A stretch of 64,000 nucleotides of DNA from Schistocephalus solidus (taxonomy: Eukaryota > Platyhelminthes > Cestoda > Diphyllobothriidea > Diphyllobothriidae), in NCBI GenBank assembly GCA_017591395.1, contig WEDG01006656.1, positions 1-64,000 of the forward strand, given 5' to 3'. Of the stretch, positions 1 through 12,085 are shown piece after piece. The translations under genes and the position numbers were made by a program. How positions within the stretch are numbered: position 1 is the first letter of the stretch; each line of letters opens with the position of its first letter. The notes beneath the pieces were generated by a model. The model had not been told where the DNA came from. It did not search any database and saw nothing but the letters and a program-made list of their open reading frames with translations.

Positions 1-95
1 AATACTGCTCGTTTCCATTTAGCATTCTGCGCGCTAGTGAACGGAAGAAAAATATAATCGGTCCAGCACGTCTTTACGAAAAAGAGAACTATTAT
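1..95 (+). mobile_element. LINE family C fragment (left arm)
   Basis: The sequence aligns with the C-terminal third of LINE C at 47110-47200, the region encoding the YCSFLF and ASERKK motifs downstream of the reverse transcriptase. It is continuous with the window start and has lost its frame. It mirrors 5690-5788. Confidence 0.75.
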
Positions 96-129
96 TAGTT
101 TTATCAGTTTTAGTTATTATTAGTTTTAT

Positions 130-1615
130 GCAGGTCCACAACTCATAATTGATGACGCAGGACAAGTAATAACGGACGATAAACAAATAGCAAATTTAAT
201 TCAATAAGTACTTCTCAGCCAACTATTCAGTTGAGGAGGAGCCGATACCCCAACCAACAGACATGACAGCATTTACACTCAATGAGATCTTATTTAGCGA
301 AGAAACTGTCAAACTATTTCTAATATACATTCACAACTTATCCTCTGTATCAACGTCAGCTAAAACATTTTTATATGTGGACGATTTAAAACTTGCATAT
401 GCATATAACAAGCATACAGTAGCCAGTATGCATAGAACGATTGAAAAATGATCTTAAAAACTCAGCGAATCGAGTACTCTATGGCAAATGCCATTCTCTC
501 CAAGTAAATGTCATCTCCCTGATCTTTTGGTCCACAAAACTTTCACCCATAATTTTCAATAATCACGAAATAACTCGAGACAACATCAATAAAAAGACTT
601 AGGTCTTAGCTATACAAATGCTCTTGATGTATCTCCCCAGCTAAAACAAATATCACCCTTAAAAGCCACTAGACTATGCGGATTCATTTTTAAAAATTTC
701 TCCTCACCCTGCCCTAAAGACATGACTATATACAATGTACGTTTTTCCTCTCCTGGATTACTGCTCAATTTTCTTTGGCATAATGCCATCAGATGGCCGA
801 AAGAAACTAGAAGCCATTAAAAGATGCTTAACCGGATCCTTATCCAAAACGTGATGGCATTCAAGGCTCATACATGGAACTTCACCATAAATATGGTCTT
901 CAACCCGCCTGGATCAGAAGACTCAAAAATGGTCTCACTTTTCTATTCAAAATTACACACGACCAAGATATTCTCAGAATGAATATACTAAAAAATCAAA
1001 ACGGCCCCCGAGACACAAAAAAATATGAAAATATTATAAAAATTCCTAAATTTAAAAAGGCCCAACGATCCAACTTCTATTCCATAAGATACGCGACAAT
1101 ATGGAATGCCCTGCCAAATTCTATTAGAAATAGTCGAACCATACGAGAATTTAAAATAAAAATCAAACAACATCTGTTAAATAATACCACACATCTATTT
1201 TAAATAAGATAGGACATTTTTCAACTCAGTTCTTTAACATAGAATCCGGGCCGAAAGGGCTTTGATAACGCCAACTTCGGGAATCACGCGTTTTTCAACG
1301 TGGCGGTTACTATCGGCGAAAGCTACTTCAATTCTGAGTCCTCCCGATGGGCTGCCGTATGTGCATCTAGAAGTCAAGCAAATTCAAACGTACTTTTCGG
1401 CGATAGCCATTTCAGGCGAGAAGCTCCCACGAGTAGCTATTTGACGTCCTTTTATGAACATCTTACGACGACCCTGCAATGCACATAGAGATGAAGAATT
1501 TAATCATCTGGTTATGTGGTACACCATCTGGTTCTTATGGGCAAGCTATAGCTGGTGGTTAGTGACCTACAAGACTCATAAATACCTATCCTCTGGCTAT
1601 GCGCAAGGGCTCTCT
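130..1615 (+). pseudogene. LINE family A remnant with 3' tail (left arm)
   Basis: The piece holds part of the linker before the reverse transcriptase (QLIIDDAGQVIT at about 130-200), the YVDDLK reverse-transcriptase box (376-393, first A of YADD replaced by V), the ATRLCGF motif and the C-terminus ending in NNTTHLF at 1203. The centre of the reverse transcriptase is missing between about 310 and 340 relative to the copy at 28220-28880. Bases 1204-1615 are a family-specific 3' tail also found after A copies at 15830 and 34440. Many frameshifts; non-functional. Confidence 0.85.
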
Positions 1616-2782
1616 CAGTCGATGCAGTCTACATTGACTTTAGCAAAGCCTTTGGACAGGGTTCCACACAAACGTCTGATCTTTAAGCTCCTTCAAATGG
1701 GTGTGACCGGCAACCCTACTCAAAAGGTATGCCGACTTTCTCACAGACAGTCACCAGCGTGTTTGTATTGGAGACGCCAAGTCTCACTTGGAAACGGTTC
1801 ACAGTGGAGTTCCGCAGGGCAGCGTTCTGGGTCCCATTTTGTTTCTGATATACGTGAACGACTGCTTGGATTGTCTGACATGAGAAGGTAATGTTTCGCT
1901 GACGATTCTGAAGTTATGGAACTCGATTGAAAAACCGGAGGATGCGCGAAAATACAACAAAACTTAGATCGCTTTGCAAACATGGTGTGATGAGTGGCTG
2001 CTGAACCTTTAATCTTAACAAATGCCAAATAATCCGACTGCGGTCTAGTTCCAGGAGGCTGATTAGGTTTGAATACCAGTACTCTATCAGTGGTCACCAA
2101 CTCCAGGAGGTAAAACATTCTAAAGGACTTGGGTATATGGATAACACCAACTCTCAAACCATCGTCGCACTGTGCGAATATCGCAAAGAAAGCTTTGTGT
2201 ATCTTAGGCGCAATCAGGAGGTCCTTCGTTAATTTTGACGGAGAGCTTTTTTAAGCGCGTGTTTGGAACATTTATCCGGCCGGTGTTGGAATATTGCGTT
2301 CAGGCGCGGCGCCCTTGGACGAAACATGATTACGCTCTGCTGGAGAAAAGTTCAACGGAGGGCAACGAAACTAGTCAGCTGATTGGAATGCCTACCCTAT
2401 GAGGGCCGCCTAGAAAGACTCTAAAATTTTTCCTCTCTTATAGGCAATACAGAGGGATATGATCTTAGTCTTCAAACTGGTCAGAGGAGTTGATTGTGCT
2501 CTTCAGATGGCCAACTTTTTGAATTGGCAAAACATGACAAGTCTCCCGAGGTCACCAATACAAACTGAAAAGAAATCACGCCAAACTTGAAGTAAGGGCC
2601 AACTTCTTCCCAACGGGTGATTGACGAATGGAACAAACTGCCAGCCTCAGTTGTTCAGGCTGAAAGCGTTGAAATGTTTAAAAGAAGACTTGATGCATTT
2701 ACTTGATGAACATGTATTAAGTCGACAGCAATGATCGATATACTAAAAACGACTATCGCCATGTAACATTTGCTTGTTTTGC
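1616..2782 (+). pseudogene. LINE family B remnant (left arm)
   Basis: Frames broken by single-base changes encode the middle and end of a CR1-like reverse transcriptase: VYIDFSKAF near 1630, GVPQGSVLGP near 1808, then the C-terminal region to about 2700. B joins the A tail directly at 1615/1616, the same junction as in the right arm. The 3' UTR is cut at 2782 where sequence switches to repeat R. Confidence 0.8.
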
Positions 2783-2945
2783 AGGTTAGTTTTCAAGCAA
2801 ATTGTTTAACAATCATAAAAATTATATATAAAAATAAAGATGTTATCCAAAAACATTTAAAAATGTAAAATGATCATAAATGTTTTACTAAGTTTTAAGA
2901 ATTGAAATAAAGCTGCTTTTTAGATAATGGGTATATAAATCATTA
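2783..2945 (-). repeat. Repeat R fragment in the palindrome spacer
   Basis: This is the reverse complement of the start of non-coding repeat R (16225-16400). Together with the last bases of LINE B (2946-3019) it forms the loop between the two arms of the inverted repeat. Confidence 0.85.
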
Positions 2946-4200
2946 TAATTCAGAATAATTCAGTATTTATAAGGGAGATAGTCAGAGCCTTTGAAAACCC
3001 TATTTACAGATAGACGCTAGCAAAACAAGCAAATGTTACATGGCGATAGTCGTTTTAGTATATCGATCATTGCTGTCGACTAAATAAACGTCCATCAAGT
3101 AAAAATACATCAAGTCTTCTTTTAAACATTTCTACGCTTTCAGCCTGAACAACTGAGGCTGGCAGTTTGTTCCATTCGTCAATCACCCGTTGGGAAAGAA
3201 GTTGGCCCGCACTTCCAAGTTTGGCGTGATTTCTTTTTCAGTTTGTATTGGTGACCTCGGAGACTTGTCATGTTTGCCAATTCAAAAAAGTTGGCCATCT
3301 GAAGAGCACAATCAACTCCTCTGACAAGTTTGAATACTAAGATCATATCCCCTCTGTATTGCCTATAAGAGAGAGGAAATATTTTAAGTCTTTCTAGGCG
3401 GCCCTCATAGGGTAGGCATTCCAATCAGCTGACTAGTTTCGCTACCCTCCGTTGAACTTTCTCCAGCAGAGCGTAATCATGTTTCGTCCAAGGGTGCCAC
3501 ACCTGAACGCAATATTCCAACGCCAGCCGGATAAATGTTCCAAACACGCGCCCAAATAGCTCTCCATCAAAATTAACGAAGGACCTCCTGATTGCGCCTA
3601 AAATACACAAAGCTATCTTTGCGATATTCGCACAGTGCGACGATGGTTGAAGAGTTGGTGTTATCCATATACCCAAGTCCTTTAGAATATTTACCTCCTG
3701 GAGTTTGTGACCACTGATGAAGTACTGGTATTCAAACCTAATCAGCCTTCTGGAACTAGACCGCAGTCGGATTATTTGGCATTTGTTAAGATTAAGGTTC
3801 AGCAGCCACGAATCACACCATGTTTGCAAGCGATCTAAGTTTTGTTGTTATTTCCGCGCATCCTCCGGTTTTTCAATCGAGTTCCATAACTTCAGATCGT
3901 CAGCAAACATAACCTTCTCGCATGTCAGACAATCCAAGCAGTCGTTCACGTATATCAGAAACAAAATGGGACCGAGAACACTGCCCTGCGGAACTCCACT
4001 GTGAACCGTTTCCAAGTGAGACTTGGCGTCTCCAATACAAACACGCTGGTGACTGTCTGTGAGAAAGTCGGCATACCTTTTGAGTAGGTTGCCGGTCACA
4101 CCCATTTGAAGGAGCTTAAAGATCAGACGTTTGTGTGGAACCCTGTCCAAGGCTTTGCTAAAGTCAATGTAGACTGCATCGACTGAGAGAGCCCTTGCGC
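2946..4200 (-). pseudogene. LINE family B remnant (right arm)
   Basis: Minus-strand reverse-transcriptase piece. Reading 5' to 3' it gives DRVPHKRLIFKLLQMGVTG, HSGVPQGSVLGPILFLIYVND and the catalytic FADDLKLW box (4150-3848). After a frameshift come the LKDLGIWI, RSFVNFDGELF and LEKVQRRVAKL motifs (3829-3425), then the YRQYRGDMILVFKLVRG region (3424-3179). FADD is intact but the frame is broken at least three times. The 5' part (endonuclease) is absent: the element abuts the LINE A tail. The 3' end carries a (TATACTGAAT)-like tail at 2946-2975. Confidence 0.88.
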
Positions 4201-5788
4201 ATAGCCAGAGGATAGGTATTTATGAGTCTTGTAGGTCACTAACCACCAGCTATAGCTTGCCCATAACCAGATGGTGTACCACATAACCAGATGATTAAAT
4301 TCTTCATCTCTATGTGCATTGCAGGTCGTCGTAAGATGTTCATAAAAGGACGTCAAATAGCTACTCGTGGGAGCTTCTCGCCTGAAATGGCTATCGCCGA
4401 AAAGTACGTTTGAATTTGCTTGACTTCTAGATGCACATACGGCAGCCCATCGGGAGGACTCAGAATTGAAGTAGCTTTCGCCGATAGTAACCGCCACGTT
4501 GAAAAACGCGTGATTCCCGAAGTTGGCGTTATCAAAGCCCTTTCGGCCCGGATTCTATGTTAAAGAACTGAGTTGAAAAATGTCCTATCTTATTTAAAAT
4601 AGATGTGTGGTATTATTTAACAGATGTTGTTTGATTTTTATTTTAAATTCTCGTATGGTTCGACTATTTCTAATAGAATTTGGCAGGGCATTCCATATTG
4701 TCGCGTATCTTATGGAATAGAAGTTGGATCGTTGGGCCTTTTTAAATTTAGGAATTTTTTTATAATATTTTCATATTTTTTTTGTGTCTCGGGGGCCGTT
4801 TTGATTTTTTAGTATATTCATTCTGAGAATATCTTGGTCGTGTGTAATTTTGAATAGAAAAGTGAGACCATTTTTGAGTCTTCTGATCCAGACGGGTTGA
4901 AGACCATATTTATGGTGAAGTTCCATGTATGAGCCTTGAATGCCATCACGTTTGGATAAGGATCCGGTTAAGCATCTTTTAATGGCTTCTAGTTTCTTTC
5001 GGCCATCTGATGGCATTATGCCAAAGAAAATTGAGCAGTAATCCAGGAGAGGAAAAACGTACATTGTATATAGTCATGTCTTTAGGGCAGGTGAGGAGAA
5101 ATTTTTAAAAATGAATCCGCATAGTCTAGTGGCTTTTGGTGATATTTGTTTAACTTGGGGAGATACATCAAGAGCATTTGTATAGCTAAGACCTAAGTCT
5201 TTTATTGATGTTGTCTCGGTTATTTCGTGATTATTGAAAATTATGGGTGAAAGTTTTGTGGACCAAAGATCAGGAGATGACATTTACTTGGAGAGAATGG
5301 CATTTGCCATAGAGTACTCGATTCGCTGAGTTTTTTAAGATCATTTTCAATCGTTCTATGCATACTGGCTACTGTATGCTTGTTATATGCATATGCAAGT
5401 TTTAAATCGTCCACATATAAAAATGTTTTAGCTGACGTTGATACAGAGGATAAGTTTTGAATGTATATTAGAAATAGTTTGACAGTTTCTTCGCTAAATA
5501 AGATCTCATTGAGTGTAAATGCTGTCATGTCTGTTGGTTGGGGTATCGGCTCCTCCTCAACTGAATAGTTGGCTGAGAAGTACTTATTGAATTAAATTTG
5601 CTATTTGTTTATCGTCCGTTATTACTTGTCCTGCGTCATCAATTATGAGTTGTGGACCTGCATAAAACTAATAATAACTAAAACTAATAAAACTAATAAT
5701 AGTTCTCTTTTCGTAAAGACGTGCTGGACCGATTATATTTTCTTCCGTTCACTAGCGCGCAGAATGCTAAATGGAAACGAGCAGTATT
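3020..5788 (-). repeat. Right arm of large inverted repeat
   Basis: This arm mirrors 1-2782 around a 237-bp spacer (2783-3019). Its LINE A and B frames are longer than those of the left arm, so it is probably the original or better-sequenced copy. Leftward it runs into the natural 3' end of LINE B. Rightward it runs into minus-strand C sequence that continues past the repeat. Confidence 0.93.
4201..5660 (-). pseudogene. LINE family A remnant with 3' tail (right arm)
   Basis: Minus-strand mirror of 130-1615. Frames 5528-5241, 5283-5074 and 5064-4771 cover the YVDDLKLAYAY box, the DLGLSYTN and QISPKATRLCGF motifs and the LDYCSIFFGIMPSDGRKKLEAI region. The tail occupies 4201-4596. The catalytic box reads YVDD instead of YADD, and the fingers/palm part upstream of it is missing, so this copy cannot encode a working reverse transcriptase. 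Confidence 0.86.
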
Positions 5789-5917
5789 ATAGGCCAGTCC
5801 TAACGTATATTTTATAAAGGCATAATCTATTATCAATAGTTTTAAAATTTCGGAGGATAAACTCGGCAGTACTGCATGCTTTGGAGACAATCAAGGCGCA
5901 ATGCTCTGAAAGATCAT
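5690..5917 (-). mobile_element. LINE family C fragment
   Basis: The minus strand reads the C-terminal part of a C-type ORF2, from the CALIVSK motif to the ASERKK region. It is diverged from and shorter than the copy at 6940-7260. It ends abruptly at both sides. Confidence 0.7.
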
Positions 5918-6165
5918 GGCCATGGATAATCCGGAATGCCTAGAGCAGGCAACATTGTAAGTGCCTGTAAGAAAGAGGAAATAAGTCAAGCTTTCCAATC
6001 TGTCTTGGTACGCTAAAGCCGTAAGACCGTCAAACATCTTCGTTGCTCTCAGTTGCACCTGTTCGAGGAGGTAAAAATCTTGCTTCCTCCACGGTATCCG
6101 CGCTGGTATTCCATAATCTAAATGGGGTCTCACGAAGACGCCAAAGTCTCTCCTGAAGAGATTAG
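5918..6165 (-). pseudogene. CR1-like LINE fragment related to family B
   Basis: The minus-strand frame 6133-5891 encodes MRPHLDYGIPAR, then LLEQVQLRATKM, then AYQDRLESL. This is the same C-terminal module as families B, G and H (HLEYA..AW.PW, LERVQ..ATKM, R...L). It is a subfamily not otherwise present in the window, and only about 80 residues survive. Confidence 0.75.
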
Positions 6166-6298
6166 AAGGGGAATATTTTTAACGCACGACTGATCCAAAG
6201 CGGTTTACATGTTGCCTTCTGGACTGCTTACCTACAGTGTTCTGGGGGAATCAAATTAGGAATCGTCCACATGTCCAGATCTTTGTGTTTCCGCCTTT
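6166..6298. other. Unassigned spacer between LINE relics
   Basis: No frame or repeat recognised. It separates a B-like fragment from the 3' end of the following minus-strand C element. Confidence 0.5.
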
Positions 6299-6632
6299 TT
6301 TATTTCATTTTATTTATTTATTGCCAGTTTACAGGCAAAGTCAAAAAAATATAAACAGTAGAGGGTGAAGCTGACAGTGAAAAAAACTCCTGATCGTTGT
6401 TTCAGGTGTTATCAGGAAAAAAAAACGGCAGCTTATTGAGTAATTAAAGTTCTGGACAGGGACGCGTTAACATAGGTGCCCGGTAAAGAACCTCTCCATT
6501 CAGTGTAACGGATCCAGTATTCTCCACCAGCAGGTATGTCGTCGAGCAGCTGTTCGCTGTCGACTGAGAAATAAGCCGATTGAGGTCTACAGAGCCAGTA
6601 ATATTGCCCTCAGCATGAAGACCGGCACAGGA

Positions 6633-9480
6633 TTCAGAGTCCGTGAACGCCATCAGAACCGAAGAGAGCTTCAGCAGAATCAGCACCCAAAAGTTTTGGA
6701 GGGTGTATTGAATGTAGAAAACTAGTGACAGTTCACGTAAACACGGGATAGCTTTGCTTAATTTTGATACTTATAGGTAGCTTATTCCAGATTGCTATAG
6801 CGTTTACAAAAACAAACTGTCGGATCTAACTGTGCTTGCCAAAGGAAGAAATAAAAATACATCTCGATGACTGGTGCACCGAGAGTGGTCGAGGTGCCTC
6901 AGAGATGTAAGGGGGTTAAATGTACGACTGTTTAGTAGTTAAAACAGTAAAAATAGTCCCTTCTGTAATCTGCGAAGCCACAGCGGGTCAAGGCTCGTAA
7001 GCTCACAGCGTTGGTGGTAGGACAGGTTTCGGTGATCTGAATAGAAAACTCTTTTTGTAAAGAAGTGCTGGACTGATTCTATCTTCTTTCGTTCACTAGC
7101 GTGCAGAAGACTAAATAGAAACGAGCAGTATTCCGGACTAGGCCTGACATACATTTTATAGAGGCTGATTCTAATTTTGACTGTTTTAAAATTTCTGAGA
7201 ATAAACCCAGTAGTTTAACATGCTTTCGAGACAATCAGGGCGCAGTGCTCTGACAGATTAGGACTACTAGAGTATGATATGCCCAGATCCTTTATAACTC
7301 CGGGCACGTTAAGATCGTGGCCGTTTATGCTTAGGTGGGGCTGATGGTTGTCGCCAATAACCATAACGGAGCCCTTTTGCCAAGAAAGTGAGAGGCGCCA
7401 TGTGCGACACCACTGAGCGAAGGCCTGAAGATCCGTTTTTAAGAGCTCAAGCACGATGTTGTGATCAACCGGTTTATATCGATAGGCATCTTTTAAATCG
7501 TCAGCGTACACAAAGGGCCTACCATACTGAAAACAATCAGGAACCTCGTTCACAAAGAGGCAAAATAGAGGCGGGCCGAGCACGCTGCCCTGAATAACTC
7601 CGCTCCTCACATGCGCGGGGTGGAGATAACATCAGAAATTTTAACCCATTGTGCGCGAGCATTCAAATAGGAAAATATTAAGTTCAGGAGCTTGTTACCT
7701 TTGCCGAAGGAGGCAAGTTTCAGCAGTAGAAGATTATGGTCAACACGATCAAAAGCCTTAGTAAAATCGAAGTAAACGGTGTAAATTGCGAAACCGCTGT
7801 CTCTAGATTGTAGCACATGATCAAAGAAAGAGAGCTGGCAACTGTCACAAGACCTTTTTTCGAGAAAACCATGCTAAGCCGCATTAAGTAGGTTATTCTC
7901 TCTTAGGTGACACATCATCTTGTCTTTGATCAAGGTCTCGAAGATCTTCGAGACTGCTGGTAGTCTATTTATTGGCCTAAAGTCGTTAAATGACGTAGGT
8001 CAGCCGTGTTGCGGAATAGGCAGTTTGTGCGATTCCTTCCGTAAAATAGGGAAAGTTTCACTTTCAAGAGCAAGATTAAATATCTTATACAGAATGGACG
8101 GAAATATATCGTTTGGATCCGCCTTTAGAACGCTGACCGGGACGCCATCTGTTCCAGGACTGTAAGATTGGCGAAAACGCCGAATGGCTACGGTCACGTC
8201 CCAGATGGTAAAAGTTATGGTTTTGAGGACGTTACCGGTCCAAACCCGGATGTTAGGAAAGAGGCGACAGTATGTTCACTAAAGGTTCTAGACAAGAAAG
8301 AATTGAACTATCAGCAGTCAACTTAGCGTCAGCTATTGGGTTTCCTAAGGCATCGCGAAGTACGGGGTGCCGCGTTTTTTTCTCTGCGTTTTTACTGTGC
8401 GCGAAAAGAGCTTCCCAACATTTAACGAAGGGTTTTCGGCATAGTTAACCTGATCGGCTTGTCTTTTTCGTCAGACAGCCTCCTAGCCTCTTCAAAGATT
8501 TTCTGGATCAAGGGCAGGACGGAGGTGTCGTTTTGTAGATGAAAACGACGGGAGAGTCTACGCAGTCTACGGCGGACTGATAAAGAGAGGTAGACTTCAT
8601 CCTTGACATCAATTTTTTTCGTACGGGGAACAAAACGAGAAATGAGTGGACCTAGAACTTTGTAAAAAGTGTCAGTACAAACATTCACATCCGAACATAC
8701 AAAGAAGTTAGTCCAGTCGTAAGAATTTAGGTGTGTTAGCAATTCCCTCATATTTGCTGATCTGAAATCACAGAAAAAGCTATTTTTTTTGGAAAACGTT
8801 TCAGCAGCCTCTAGTTATAGTGTAGAAAGAACTATAGTATGATCAGAATTCCCAAGTGGATCTAAAGGTGACACTGACGATGTCTGACAACCTCTACAAA
8901 ATATAAGATCAAGTATGATTGATCCTCGGGTGGGAAAATCAACTACCTGGTCCCACATGCCTATATCTATGGCCTAAAGTAGGACTTCGAACTTTGCAGG
9001 ACCGGAAGTTGGAAACCAGTGAACTTCAGGAAGATTGAAGTCACCTGAAATCAAGCAGTACTTCAGTTTTCAGTCAGCTGCAGCGTGAAATGCTAGCGAG
9101 AGACAAAGATCGTAATCCTCGCTGGCATTGGGTGGGCAATAGACACTACCAACGAGTAAAGAGGTTTTATTTTTTTGAACTACTCGGAGCCAACATCTCT
9201 CATCTACCGCGGTAAATTGGCGATAGTCCAATGGAAAAAAATGTAAGTGGTTGCCTAACATAGATACAGCTTCCTTCGCCACGGCCCTCGTGTCGATCAT
9301 TCGAATGTAAGCATAGCCTAGAATAGAGAGTTTGGAGTCGGATACACAGGGTTTTGCTCATTTCTCTGTAACTATTACAATGTCCGGGCGGTGGATGAAA
9401 ACCAGAGTCTGGAGCAAAGGCATCTTATTAAGCAGAGATCTGGCATTGAGGACAATTAGTTTTAGTGGGCACGTGTTTTG
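6633..9480 (-). pseudogene. LINE C ORF2: endonuclease plus reverse transcriptase
   Basis: Frames scattered over the minus strand encode an APE-type endonuclease (VGSVYCPPNASEDYDLCL at 9150-9080, then SDHTIV near 8840), a linker (MRELLTHLNSYDWTNFFVC, 8751), the reverse-transcriptase fingers (SYSPGTDGVPVSVLKAD, 8170), FDFTKAFDRVDHN (7770), GVIQGSVLGP and the catalytic YADDLKDAY box (7610-7450). The C-terminus carries EYCSFLFSLLHASERKK (7130). Such proteins nick target DNA and copy their own RNA into it. At least six frameshifts or stops make it non-functional. Confidence 0.86.
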
Positions 9481-9768
9481 GTTTCTGAAACGGGACAGTT
9501 AGGCTGTCAGGGTGACTGCCTTCGGCCAGAGAAATGCTCTTGTCACTTGAACTGTCTGTCCATCCCTTATTTTGAGATTTGCCTTGCCATTGGTCTTTCT
9601 TGTTTTCAGTTCTATTTTTGGCTGTCGCATTTTTATTCGCTCTTTCAACCCATATTCCGGTTGAAAGAACACTTCAGAATGCAGACTCCGCGGGGTTGAT
9701 TTTCTCTGTAGCAGGAACTGTGCCTGTGCTTCGTTTTCCAAGATGATTTTAAGAGGTCTTGGTCGAGG
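9481..9768 (-). pseudogene. LINE C ORF1, C-terminal part
   Basis: The minus-strand frame 9741-9499 encodes 80 residues: SLHSEVFFQPEYGLKERIKMRQ, then LKIRDGQTVQVTRAFLWPKA. It matches the end of the ORF1 proteins of the C copy at 44390-44660 and the G copy at 56330-56550, where the segment follows an RRM-like nucleic-acid-binding domain. The N-terminus is lost to truncation. Confidence 0.75.
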
Positions 9769-10240
9769 ATTTGAATAGGTTTATTGAGGTTTTATAGGTT
9801 TATTGAGGGGCACCGCCAATTTCCTAAGAACACAGGAAAAAACCTAAAACAAACTCCTTCCGTCTGATGCCACTTTACCTTCGTTTTGGTTTTAGGCTTG
9901 GTGAACAGTGCGCGTAAAAACGAGTTTGTTTTAAGTAAAGAAACCTTTTTTCAAAGGCACAGTAATAGCAAAATATGAAAAATAACTATGCAGTATATCA
10001 ATTAATGTTTCGTGTTAAAAAAAATTGGGTCAAGAATAATCTGTCACTGATGGATTTTCGAGTGCTCATATGACAGGGGTAGAGGCAATCGCGAGCTATT
10101 CAATTGTCCATTACATTCAATCAGATGCGAGTTCCTCCAAGTGCATCGTTCTGGTGTGGGTTTGGCAATTAGTAAGGCTTAGTTTAACTGATATCGAAAC
10201 AGGTATAAACGGGTTATAGACATGAACTGTTCAATTGCGA
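9769..10240 (-). repeat. Divergent copy of non-coding repeat R
   Basis: In reverse orientation the region resembles 16690-17076. Shared landmarks are the AATAAACCT end, a run reading CCTGTGTTCT/TTTTCCTGTG, the TTTAAAACAAACTC motif, and a block around TCTACCTCTGTCA. It is clearly older than the two near-identical R copies, with many substitutions and indels. Confidence 0.6.
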
Positions 10241-10399
10241 GAAATTCCAATGTTATTAGCCAGTCATTATATTGGGTTTGATAAGATGCGATTGATTATT
10301 GACTGATATCGATCAAAAAATAATTTATGAACGTTTAATCTCTGCAAGCATATTGAGGATATATACCTTCAAAATGTTACTAACTTTGCTTACGTAATC

Positions 10400-11830
10400 G
10401 CTACTTTACGGGTTAATTGCTGAAATAATTTTTGGCGTTCGCTTAGTCGATTCGTGGATATGAAGAGCGTAGAATAGAGCGTGTCTGTATATAGCAGACA
10501 ATAAGGGGTTTTGGGGAGGCATTTTGGTATTTGTTGATAATTTTTTTTAGCATTAGAAAGGTTAGCTCATGGCTCAAGAAAAACGGAAATTTATGATAAT
10601 GGGACGTTTATGCGTTTATGTTAATAATTGTTACTTAAATTATTTTTAGTGTCCGATAGGTCAACTGATGGCTGTAATCGCATAAGGAAGGAAGAGATTT
10701 AAATATTTATGATTATGGTCTAGCGGCCGTGGACTTTGAGGTTGGCACGCACACGTGCGAGTAACGCATCTGTAGTCGTTATTAGACGATGCGCGTATTG
10801 AACAGAGTCTCTAAGCACCATGTCGATCACTCAAAAGCAACAGTCATTAGAAAGAACGACAGAAATGTTGGAACTGGATTCTACTAGTAAGAAGGATATA
10901 AGAGTATGAAAGGACACGATAGAAAATAAGGAAGGGAGCGTTACATGAAGCTATGTCCCGTTTGGAGTGAGGGGAATTCTGTCATGTCCGTTGGATAACC
11001 GGTGGGGAGTGCAACGCTGTGGGCAACTGCACGGTCTGAATGAGGGGATGCTGACATTGAGTGGAGGATAAATATCCTATAAACAGCGACGGTAAGCGTG
11101 GGGACGGGGGTCAGCGTTCGAGAGTGGAAGGGGGCACCGGCATCTTCACCGAAATTCGGTCACTCCATTCCCATACGGGGTCCGCGCGAAAAGTGCCTCC
11201 AGTCCATTTGAACAATTCTGTTGGAAATTTGGTTCGTTACAATGGTACCTTTATACATTTAATGTGTTTTACTGGTATGAAAAAATAACAAACTTTATTG
11301 TTTGATTCTAACCTGGTGTTGACCATAGGATTGGTGTAATCAAATCTCTATAGGTTTATCGAATTCATGGTGGTATATTTTCTGATATCATTTTTAGTGT
11401 CAGCAAGTTCAACATATGGCTATGATAAGAAAAGACAGAGGGAAATTTAAGATTATTTGAAGTTTGTTTAATTATATCGATATTTGTTGCTGAAATTATT
11501 TTTACCGTCTGGTAGGTCAACTGATGACTGTGATTAGAAAGGAACCGATTAAATATTTATAATTATGGTACGTTTTTGCATTTATTTTGTTTATGCGATA
11601 TGCAACATTTTTTGTTTTTGACAGGATGTGGATCCTGCAGTTGGTGGCGTCCAATATAAGAAGGTTTTTTGAAGTGATGTTAATAATTGTAGCCGAAATT
11701 ATTTTTTGTGTTCGGTGGGTCAAATCAGGACTATAGCCATATATGATATACAAAGAATTTTGGGAATATTTATGACAGTGGTATAGACTACAGTCAACTG
11801 TATATGTATTTGTAGTGTTCATAACATCAA
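10400..11830 (+). repeat. Irregular non-coding repeat cluster (about five units)
   Basis: A unit of roughly 75-100 bases recurs near 10430, 10630, 11385, 11485 and 11690. The conserved core reads approximately GAAATTATTTTT, GTGTC, TAGGTCAACTGATGGCTG, AAATATTTATGATTATGGT. Spacing is irregular, so this is not a clean tandem satellite. No long frame crosses it. The rest of 10240-11920 holds nothing I recognise. Confidence 0.6.
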
Positions 11831-11924
11831 CAAGCGTATTTTTCGATTGAGAACATGAAGTTTCCGTTTTTTAGCGGCATGAGATCCCTTTCGATCCCAA
11901 TTTTTTTTATCAAGGAACTGGCTT

Positions 11925-12085
11925 GAGAAGTGTCCTATTTTATTTAAGAATGTATTTTTATTATTATGTGAGAACATGTTTTTTTAGTTTTATTAAAATT
12001 CAGCTAGGCTATGACTTTTTCTAATAATATAAGGGATGGCATTTCATATAATCACACATCTTATGGAAAGGAAGTTTGATAATAT
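11925..12085 (-). mobile_element. LINE family A 3'-end fragment
   Basis: About 160 bases resemble 4565-4740 on the same strand: the end of A ORF2 and the start of its tail. It is strongly diverged and 5'-truncated. Confidence 0.65.

Larger units (their letters stand above)
1..2782 (+). repeat. Left arm of large inverted repeat
   Basis: The first 2.78 kb is the reverse complement of 3020-5788, piece for piece: a C fragment, LINE A, the A tail, then LINE B. The arms differ mostly by one- or two-base insertions. Examples at 464-730 are runs of A, C or T one base longer than in the other arm. Reading frames are more broken in this arm than in the right arm. The arm begins at base 1, so it may extend outside the window. 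It ends at about 2782 inside a 7-base match (GTTTTGC) shared by LINE B and repeat R. Confidence 0.93.
6299..9768 (-). mobile_element. LINE family C, near full-length but decayed
   Basis: Reading leftwards, the element has the end of an RRM-like ORF1 (9741-9499), endonuclease, reverse transcriptase and C-terminal domain, and a 3' UTR (6632-6299) with the CTCC/GGAG hairpin and a tail rich in AAATAAAT. It is truncated at its 5' end at about 9768, where repeat R begins. The same family recurs at 43986-47945 (plus) and 48583-51278 (minus). Confidence 0.88.
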
